From assembly GCA_029267455.1 (NCBI GenBank), contig JAJUIX010000020.1, positions 1 to 10,868 on the forward strand: 10,868 bases of DNA, in the 5' to 3' direction. Position numbers and translations under genes: made by a program. Below the pieces are notes generated by a model. The model had not been told where the DNA came from, did not search any database, and saw only the letters and a list, made by a program, of their open reading frames with translations. Position 1 is the first letter of the stretch. Each line of letters begins with the position of its first letter. Positions 5,754 to 10,868 of this stretch are shown here, in pieces. This stretch comes from Enteractinococcus sp. GTDB lineage: Bacteria; Actinomycetota; Actinomycetes; Actinomycetales; Micrococcaceae.

Positions 5754-7703
5754 ATGACTGACCGTACTTCCGGTGCATCCCGGTTCTACAAATCAGCTGT
5801 TGCCACCTCGGCTCTGCCGTTTATAGCTTTGGGGTCCACTGCAGCGGCTGCTCCAGCAGCAGCCGACGCCCCGAGTACGGATCTAAGTCCGAGATCGGCA
5901 ACCGCCGCCAACGTAGCTGCAGCTGAGCAGCACTTACAATCGACCCTCATACCCGCCGATCAACTCGCGGTGGCACTTCCAGCTCGTTTCACGCAGGAGA
6001 ATTTCCAAGCTGCTAGAACGGCTCCGAAGACCTACAAGGTCAAGTCTGGTGATACGCTGGGCCACATCGCGTTGAAACACAAAGTACCCTTGTCGGACCT
6101 TCTGAAGTGGAATGGTCTCAAAGCGTCCTCGACGATTTACCCCGGCGACGTTTTAGAGTTAGGGCCCTCTGGCTCTTCCAAGTCCTCTACGGGTTCCGCT
6201 TCGGTATCCACGGCCTCTTCCAGCTCAAACAAGACTTACAAGGTCAAAGCAGGAGATACTCTTTCTGCTATTGCTGCAAAGCATGGGATGAGCTTGGGAA
6301 CCTTACTCAAGGCGAATGGCCTATCGATGTCGTCCGTCATTTATCCTGGACAATCCCTAAAACTTTCTGGCGGTAGCTCGGATTCGTCGGCTAAGAGGTC
6401 CAAGGCTTCCTCGACGAAGTCTGCGGGTACCTACAGAGTTCAATCCGGCGACACCCTCTCCGGCATTGCAGCCAAGCAAAAGGTCAGCTTGTCGACCTTG
6501 CTCAAAGCCAATGGCTTGTCCATGTCGTCGGTAATTTATCCAGGACAGTCTCTCAAACTTTCAGGTGGTTCTTCTACGAGTTCTTCATCTGCCGCACGAG
6601 CATCGAGCTCATCTGGCTCGAAGAGTTCCTCGAAAACATATAAGGTCAAAGCCGGCGACACTCTGTCAGGAATTGCAGCACGCCACGGTGTGAGCTTATC
6701 TACGCTCCTGAAGGCCAATGGCTTGTCCTTATCATCAACCATATTCCCCGGTCAGACCATCAAGCTGTCCGGCAGCGCGTCGAGCGCAAAGAGCTCATCT
6801 GGCACTTCTTCGTCCAGCAGCACGTCCGGAGCCTCCAGCTATACAGTCAAAGCTGGTGACACCCTGTCCGGTATCGCTGCACGAAACAGCGTGAGCCTGT
6901 CGACGCTCCTGCAGGCTAATGGTCTCAGCACAAGCTCGATTATTTATCCCGGACAGAAACTCAAACTGTCCGGCTCGTCGTCATCGGCCACTGGCAGCTC
7001 GAACACTTCGAGTAGCTCATCATCGAGCTCGACGACGGCGTCGACGTACACTGTAAAATCTGGTGATACGTTGTCAGGAATTGCTTCAAGAAATGGAGTA
7101 AGCCTCAACACGCTACTGAATGCAAACGGGCTGAAGACAACCTCGATTATTTATCCGGGACAAACTCTTAAGCTGAGCGGGTCCTCGTCTGTATCGACTG
7201 CATCGTCTGGGAACAATCAACAACTCGTTGGTAACACGTTCTTGCACCGCACCTACCCTGACGAGGTAGTGGCGAATGCCAATGTAAATAAGCAAACGCT
7301 GCTGGATTCTCCGATGCCATCGCGCAGCCAAGTGCGGCAAATGGTTCATGATACCGCGGTGTCCATGGGGGTTGATCCTCGTCTAGCATTAGCACATGCT
7401 CAAATAGAATCTGCCTTCGACCCGACGGCGGTCTCCCCCGCCAATGCGATCGGAACGATGCAGGTGATCCCCGCCTCGGGTGAATGGGCCTCTCAGCTTG
7501 TTGGGCGCAAACTCAACCTGCTGGATCCGCAGGATAATATCACTGCCGGGGTAGCTATTATCCGGCACCTGCAAAGCAGAAACCCAGGCGATATTGGCAT
7601 CGCCGGCTACTACCAAGGTGAAGGTGGGGTCCGCAAATACGGTATGTATTCTGATACCAAGGATTACGTGAAAAAGGTCAAGGCCGCAATGGACCGCTTC
7701 TAG
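5754..7703 (+). CDS. Secreted six-LysM lytic transglycosylase (SLT domain)
   Basis: This is a secreted peptidoglycan hydrolase that binds wall glycan by LysM domains and should cleave it by lytic transglycosylase action. I chose the ATG at 5754 because AAGAGGA lies 8 nt upstream and a signal peptide follows at once (Ala-rich, cleavage near residues 35-40); an upstream in-frame start at 5640 would bury the signal. Of 649 residues, six LysM domains occupy about 93-136, 161-204, 226-269, 295-338, 362-405 and 431-474, each with the core GDTL..IA...LL..NGL...IYPGQ, joined by Ser-rich linkers. A spacer with HRTYPDEVV leads to the C-terminal SLT domain (about 530-649): catalytic Glu is probably E552 in QIESAFDP, followed by GTMQV (567-571) and AGYYQG (617-622). 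Its gene ends 62 bp before pknL on the same strand. Expression is probably controlled at the promoter carrying the inverted repeat. Confidence 0.93.
   Translation: MTDRTSGASRFYKSAVATSALPFIALGSTAAAAPAAADAPSTDLSPRSATAANVAAAEQHLQSTLIPADQLAVALPARFTQENFQAARTAPKTYKVKSGDTLGHIALKHKVPLSDLLKWNGLKASSTIYPGDVLELGPSGSSKSSTGSASVSTASSSSNKTYKVKAGDTLSAIAAKHGMSLGTLLKANGLSMSSVIYPGQSLKLSGGSSDSSAKRSKASSTKSAGTYRVQSGDTLSGIAAKQKVSLSTLLKANGLSMSSVIYPGQSLKLSGGSSTSSSSAARASSSSGSKSSSKTYKVKAGDTLSGIAARHGVSLSTLLKANGLSLSSTIFPGQTIKLSGSASSAKSSSGTSSSSSTSGASSYTVKAGDTLSGIAARNSVSLSTLLQANGLSTSSIIYPGQKLKLSGSSSSATGSSNTSSSSSSSSTTASTYTVKSGDTLSGIASRNGVSLNTLLNANGLKTTSIIYPGQTLKLSGSSSVSTASSGNNQQLVGNTFLHRTYPDEVVANANVNKQTLLDSPMPSRSQVRQMVHDTAVSMGVDPRLALAHAQIESAFDPTAVSPANAIGTMQVIPASGEWASQLVGRKLNLLDPQDNITAGVAIIRHLQSRNPGDIGIAGYYQGEGGVRKYGMYSDTKDYVKKVKAAMDRF
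6030..7175 (+). repeat. Six in-frame LysM-coding repeats with Ser-rich linkers
   Basis: Repeat units of about 65-69 codons (LysM of ~44 plus a Ser/Thr-rich linker) recur six times. Repeat 1 is the most divergent (IALKHKVPLSDLL) and repeats 2-6 are close. Repeats 2 and 3 share a run of more than 20 identical residues covering LLKANGLSMSS and YPGQSLKLSGG, yet their codons differ at many silent positions. This is domain repetition in a protein, not a mobile or satellite repeat. Confidence 0.85.
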
Positions 7704-7724
7704 TGGACTCCTCTAGAAGGAAAC

Positions 7725-7757
7725 GAATACCCGGTTGCCGTTGGTGACCGGGTATTC
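7725..7757. terminator. Perfect 11-bp inverted repeat: hydrolase terminator and/or pknL operator
   Basis: GAATACCCGGT (7725-7735) and ACCGGGTATTC (7747-7757) are perfect arms around an 11-nt loop. It sits 21 bp past the hydrolase stop and 8 bp before the pknL start. As a transcript it forms a stable hairpin, but no T tract follows, so termination would be of the weaker kind. The right arm overlaps the only -10-like sequence before pknL, so the site could equally be an operator. A third GAATACCC occurs at 7768-7775 inside the pknL start. Confidence 0.6.
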
Positions 7758-7758
7758 T
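7753..7758 (+). promoter_or_regulatory. Weak candidate -10 of pknL
   Basis: TATTCT (4 of 6 to consensus) ends 7 nt before the pknL GTG, with no ribosome site between, as expected for a leaderless gene. There is no good -35, and the bases are shared with the inverted repeat, so read-through from the hydrolase gene is an alternative. Confidence 0.3.
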
Positions 7759-7765
7759 ATGTGAC

Positions 7766-9058
7766 GTGAATACCCCAGCAGGACCCTCGCTCGTTGGCCT
7801 GACCGTCGATGACCGCTACGACATCACGCAGCGGATCGCCCACGGTGGCATGGCTACGGTTTATCGTGCCGTGGATACTCGGCTGGACCGCGAGGTCGCG
7901 CTGAAAATTCTTCGGCCTAATATGGCAGAAGACCCCGCCGTTATTGAACGGTTCGAAGCAGAAGCCAAGAACACGGCGAAGATCAATCATCCGCACGTGA
8001 TCAATATTTATGATCAAGGCTTAGGCTCCGTTGGCGATGGCAAAGTCGCTTTTTTGGCAATGGAGTTTATCGAGGGCCACACGCTGCGAGAGGTCATGCG
8101 TGCTGCCGGAGCCATGTCCGTGGAAGATACCTGGAATATCGCCCTGCCGATCGTTCGAGGCGTGGCTGCTGCCCACCGGGTGGGACTTATTCACCGAGAC
8201 ATTAAACCAGAAAATGTCTTAGTGTCGCATGACGGCGACATCAAAGTGGCAGATTTCGGGCTGGCTCGCGCTGCCTCCAACCACACCGGGACGGGCATGG
8301 CCCTGATGGGCACCGTATCTTATATGTCTCCGGAGCTCGTGACCGGCGAGCAAGCCGACGAGCGTTCTGATGTGTATGCTCTGGGAATCCTTATTTTTGA
8401 ATTGCTGACTGGTCAACGCCCCTTTAAGGGAGACTCTGCAGTATCGATCGCCGTCCAGCACACCAACTCGCGCGTTCCAGCTCCGTCGACGGTGATTCCT
8501 GGTATCAGTGCGGCCGTTGATGACATTGTGCTGCACATGACTGAGCCATCACCGGAGGACCGACCCGCCGATGCCAGTGAGGTGTTGATACTCATTCAAC
8601 ACCTGCTGGAAAACCCGGCAACCGCCGAACAGCTGGCCGAGCAGTCCGATCCCCACTCAGCTGCCACGCAAGTCTATAACGCTCAAAGTACCAAAGCTTA
8701 TGATCCAGACGCTACGGTAGCGTTTAATACTTTTGAAGATGAGTCGCGCCCGGGTCACGAGGCTGACCCTGCTCCCCCACAGCAACCAAATGTCTCCATT
8801 TTGCCGCCCGCTGTGACTGCTGAAGCAACCCCGATGAGCCATATCGATCACTATCAGCGACCCCAAACTGAGTCCGCCGTCTCCCAGCAGCCTCGAGATT
8901 TCAGTAATAAAAAACCGCATGAACCGGTTCGCGAACTGGCACCCATAAAGGTATCTCGAGCTGCGATCAATACGCTATTAATTATTATGGCTGCAGCCGC
9001 GACCATTCTGCTGGGCCACTGGGCTGGCTCCGCCCTCATGAGCTGGCTCTTCGGGTAA
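7766..9058 (+). CDS. pknL: PknL-type membrane serine/threonine protein kinase
   Basis: This is a Hanks-type Ser/Thr kinase anchored in the membrane with its catalytic domain inside. The kinase domain spans about 18-282: glycine loop IAHGGMATVY (24-33), ATP-binding K47, helix-C E66, HRDIKPEN (143-150, catalytic D145), DFG (163-165), and an activation segment with T174 and T176 before MGTVSYMSPE. M. tuberculosis PknL is known to be phosphorylated on T173 and T175, an almost exact positional match. A Pro- and Thr-rich juxtamembrane region (about 283-395) includes ATQVY and ATVAF, possible phospho-Thr/FHA docking sites. One hydrophobic helix starts near 399, and the protein ends at 430, leaving at most about 10 external residues. 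There are no PASTA repeats. Length and architecture fit PknL (399 residues in M. tuberculosis). Context supports this: the Rv2175c homologue is close by and aroG follows, convergent, as in mycobacteria. Confidence 0.95.
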   Translation: MNTPAGPSLVGLTVDDRYDITQRIAHGGMATVYRAVDTRLDREVALKILRPNMAEDPAVIERFEAEAKNTAKINHPHVINIYDQGLGSVGDGKVAFLAMEFIEGHTLREVMRAAGAMSVEDTWNIALPIVRGVAAAHRVGLIHRDIKPENVLVSHDGDIKVADFGLARAASNHTGTGMALMGTVSYMSPELVTGEQADERSDVYALGILIFELLTGQRPFKGDSAVSIAVQHTNSRVPAPSTVIPGISAAVDDIVLHMTEPSPEDRPADASEVLILIQHLLENPATAEQLAEQSDPHSAATQVYNAQSTKAYDPDATVAFNTFEDESRPGHEADPAPPQQPNVSILPPAVTAEATPMSHIDHYQRPQTESAVSQQPRDFSNKKPHEPVRELAPIKVSRAAINTLLIIMAAAATILLGHWAGSALMSWLFG

Positions 9059-9225
9059 GGGGCCACCATCTCCGCTCAGCGGCTTGCCCGGGAGTATTTG
9101 GGAGCGGGTTAACACACCCAGTGCCCGGTGGTGAACATGACTGCCCAGACTCAGTCTTACTGCAAATAGCTGGAGCTTCTCCCTGGAAAGGAAGCACGCC
9201 TCAACGCATTGTTTCAGCACATAAA

Positions 9226-9269
9226 AACGCGTCGACTGCAGCAGAAATGCCGCAGCCGACGCACGCGTT
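9226..9269 (-). terminator. Rho-independent terminator of aroG
   Basis: AACGCG pairs with CGCGTT at the base, and inside it TCGACTGC pairs with GCAGCCGA with one mismatch; a CGCA bulge sits on one side. On the minus strand the hairpin is followed by TTTTTAT, and it begins 3 bp after the aroG stop. It lacks a T tract on the plus strand, so it is probably one-directional. The remaining 9059-9225 after pknL holds no clear gene or terminator. Confidence 0.75.
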
Positions 9270-9272
9270 GAG

Positions 9273-10694
9273 TTAGTGAGCGCTCCCTTTAGCCAGTGAT
9301 TCAGCAACCAAGAAGGCTAACTCAAGGGACTGTTGGTGGTTCAGCCGGGGATCTACCAAGGTTTCGTACCGCTCATCGAAGGCCGATTCATCGATGGCAA
9401 CGGAGCCACCGAGACATTCAGCCACATCGTCCCCGGTCAGTTCGATATGGAGGCCGCCCGGGTGAGTTCCGGTCGCGTGTGCTACCTCGAAGAATCCACG
9501 AACCTCGTTCATGATGTCTTCGAGACGGCGAGTTTTATACCCGTTGGCGGCCGTGATGGTATTGCCGTGCATTGGGTCGGTGATCCATAGCGGGGTGGCA
9601 CCTTCGGCTTTTACGCCTTCCATGATCTCCGGCAGTTTCTCACGGATTGTTCCGGCACCCATCCGGACGATAAAGGTCAGGCGTCCTGGCTCACGCTCAG
9701 GGTCAAGTTTTTCAATGAGTTCCATGGCTTGGGCAACTGTGGTGGTTGGCCCGAGTTTCACGCCAATGGGATTTCGAATTCGTGATAAGTAATCGACGTG
9801 AGCGCCATCAATCTGGCGAGTGCGTTCCCCGATCCACACAAAGTGGGCTGAGGTGATGTATGGCAGCCCCGTCCGCGAGTCCAGCCGGGTAAGTGCCCGT
9901 TCGTATTCCAACAGTAACGCTTCGTGCGCGGAGAAGAATTCTACGGTGCGCAGCGCATCAAAATCTGCCCCGGCGGCTTCCATAAAGCGGACAGCTCGAT
10001 CGATCTCTGCAGCCAGTTCATCGAATCGCGCGTAAGCCGGATTCGACATAAAGCCTTTATTCCAGGAATGCACGGTGCGCAGATCAGCGAAACCACCGGT
10101 CGTGAAGGCTCGGATGAGATTTAGCGTGGAAGCAGACGTGTGGTAAGCCTGCATCATCCGGCGCGGATCGTGGCGGCGCGATTCTTCCGTGAAGTCGAAG
10201 CCGTTGACGATCTCTCCACGAAAGGATGGGAGCGTCACGCCGTCGCGAGTTTCCATATCCGAGGAGCGCGGCTTAGCGAATTGACCGGCCATTCGGCCCA
10301 TCTTCACAACTGGCATAGAGGCCCCGTACGTCAATACCGCAGCCATCTGCAAGATAGTGCGGATGCGTGAGGAGATTTTATTAGCAGTTGCGCCCGCGAA
10401 AGTTTCTGCGCAGTCCCCACCTTGCAATACGAAGGCTTTACCGGCTGCCGCCTCCGCCAGCCGTTGACGTAGCACGTCAACTTCGCCAGCGAACACTAGC
10501 GGTGGGACATGCGAGAGATCTTGAAGGACGTCATCGAGAACGTTTTGGTCGTACCACTGCGGGGCTTGTTTTACATCAAGAGTCCGCCATTCATCCAGGC
10601 CAGGATAGTCGGCGGCACCTTGGGAGAGGTTGGTCCCGAAGGGCTCGATTGCCCGGTTCTTTTCCGCAGTGTCAAACATCATGCAGACTAGCAT
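9273..10694 (-). CDS. aroG: Class II 3-deoxy-D-arabino-heptulosonate 7-phosphate synthase
   Basis: This enzyme catalyses the first step of the shikimate pathway, joining phosphoenolpyruvate and erythrose 4-phosphate. The 473 residues match the class II (plant/actinobacterial) type; M. tuberculosis AroG has 462. Metal-ligand equivalents are C95 in QGGDCAETF, H376 in DPMHGNT, E418 in HIELTG and D448 in DPRLN. KMGRMAGQFAKPRS (131-144), the GERTR motif (289-293) and KLGPTT (313-318) are further family signatures. The N-terminal part (PGLDEWR...QAPQW) resembles the extension involved in dimerisation and feedback control in mycobacteria, but control here is inferred. The start at 10694 has GGGAG 6 nt upstream. 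A start at 10682 (ATGATG) is also possible, because TATGCT would then sit 7 nt before a leaderless ATG. It is convergent with pknL, as in mycobacteria, and has its own terminator. Confidence 0.96.
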   Translation of the reverse strand: MLVCMMFDTAEKNRAIEPFGTNLSQGAADYPGLDEWRTLDVKQAPQWYDQNVLDDVLQDLSHVPPLVFAGEVDVLRQRLAEAAAGKAFVLQGGDCAETFAGATANKISSRIRTILQMAAVLTYGASMPVVKMGRMAGQFAKPRSSDMETRDGVTLPSFRGEIVNGFDFTEESRRHDPRRMMQAYHTSASTLNLIRAFTTGGFADLRTVHSWNKGFMSNPAYARFDELAAEIDRAVRFMEAAGADFDALRTVEFFSAHEALLLEYERALTRLDSRTGLPYITSAHFVWIGERTRQIDGAHVDYLSRIRNPIGVKLGPTTTVAQAMELIEKLDPEREPGRLTFIVRMGAGTIREKLPEIMEGVKAEGATPLWITDPMHGNTITAANGYKTRRLEDIMNEVRGFFEVAHATGTHPGGLHIELTGDDVAECLGGSVAIDESAFDERYETLVDPRLNHQQSLELAFLVAESLAKGSAH

Positions 10695-10788
10695 ACGGCG
10701 CTCCCACCGGGCCGGGGTAGTTCATGACGCTAATAGCCCAAAGTTCTGCTGCATTGGCACTCGAAATTTACCTGTCCCATGCGGACTA

Positions 10789-10817
10789 TTCACCGTTACT
10801 GGCACCGCCACTATGCT
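10789..10817 (+). promoter_or_regulatory. Candidate promoter for a rightward gene at the window edge
   Basis: A -35-like TTCACC (10789-10794, 4 of 6) and a -10-like TATGCT (10812-10817) are separated by 17 bp. The -10 ends 7 nt before an ATG at 10825 with no ribosome site between, fitting a leaderless start. It could instead be chance in the region upstream of aroG. Confidence 0.3.
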
Positions 10818-10824
10818 AGAGCTA

Positions 10825-10868
10825 ATGGCTAACCTGCAGGCTGCACAGTGTCTTGAACCGAACATGTC
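10825..10868 (+). CDS. Possible start of a truncated rightward gene
   Basis: An ATG at 10825 opens a frame that stays open to the window edge, giving MANLQAAQCLEPNM and a partial codon. The only support is the well-placed promoter-like sequence before it and the gap upstream of aroG. Fourteen codons are too few to recognise a family, and a shadow frame is quite possible. Confidence 0.22.
   Translation, partial: MANLQAAQCLEPNM

Noticed and set aside
9059..9225. Small hairpins after pknL such as GGAG-CTT-CTCC
   Set aside because: Arms are too short and no T tract follows, so I do not call a pknL terminator there.

Overview
The window reads as actinobacterial chromosome, most likely from the Micrococcales. 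Base composition is only moderately GC-rich by eye, the lipoprotein and kinase families are actinobacterial, and several genes seem to start at or very near their transcription start. The gene set matches the Mycobacterium tuberculosis Rv2169c-Rv2178c neighbourhood: a DUF3040 membrane protein, an LppM-position lipoprotein, an IdsA2-type polyprenyl synthase, the Rv2175c DNA-binding protein, the PknL Ser/Thr kinase and class II DAHP synthase (AroG). Differences from that arrangement, recalled rather than searched, are an inserted dinB, no mptA, and a six-LysM lytic transglycosylase between the Rv2175c homologue and pknL.

Layout, left to right. 102-2141 (+): a large lipobox protein that also has a C-terminal membrane helix and cytoplasmic tail. 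2160-2185: a bidirectional terminator shared with the convergent DUF3040 gene (2221-2601, -). 2723-3997 (-): dinB, DNA polymerase IV. 4082-5158 (+): polyprenyl diphosphate synthase, divergent from dinB and ending 4 bp from the convergent Rv2175c-like gene (5163-5525, -). 5526-5753: divergent regulatory region with a good promoter, an inverted repeat centred on its -10 element, and direct repeats. 5754-7703 (+): secreted LysM/SLT hydrolase. 7725-7757: perfect 11-bp inverted repeat. 7766-9058 (+): pknL. 9226-9269: terminator of aroG. 9273-10694 (-): aroG. The last bases may hold the start of a further plus-strand gene.

Common theme. Three neighbours point to one envelope-signalling module: a PknL-type kinase with almost no external domain, the homologue of its known DNA-binding substrate, and a secreted multi-LysM wall hydrolase. 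The polyprenyl synthase could supply prenyl diphosphates for lipid carriers or quinones. dinB and aroG have no evident mechanistic link to the module.

No RNA gene, mobile element, CRISPR array or phage signal was seen. Nothing here is an obviously undescribed system. The best leads are the kinase/substrate/hydrolase arrangement, the loss of the mycobacterial phosphosite region in the Rv2175c homologue, the operator-like repeats around the hydrolase and kinase promoters, and the synonymously diverged LysM repeats.
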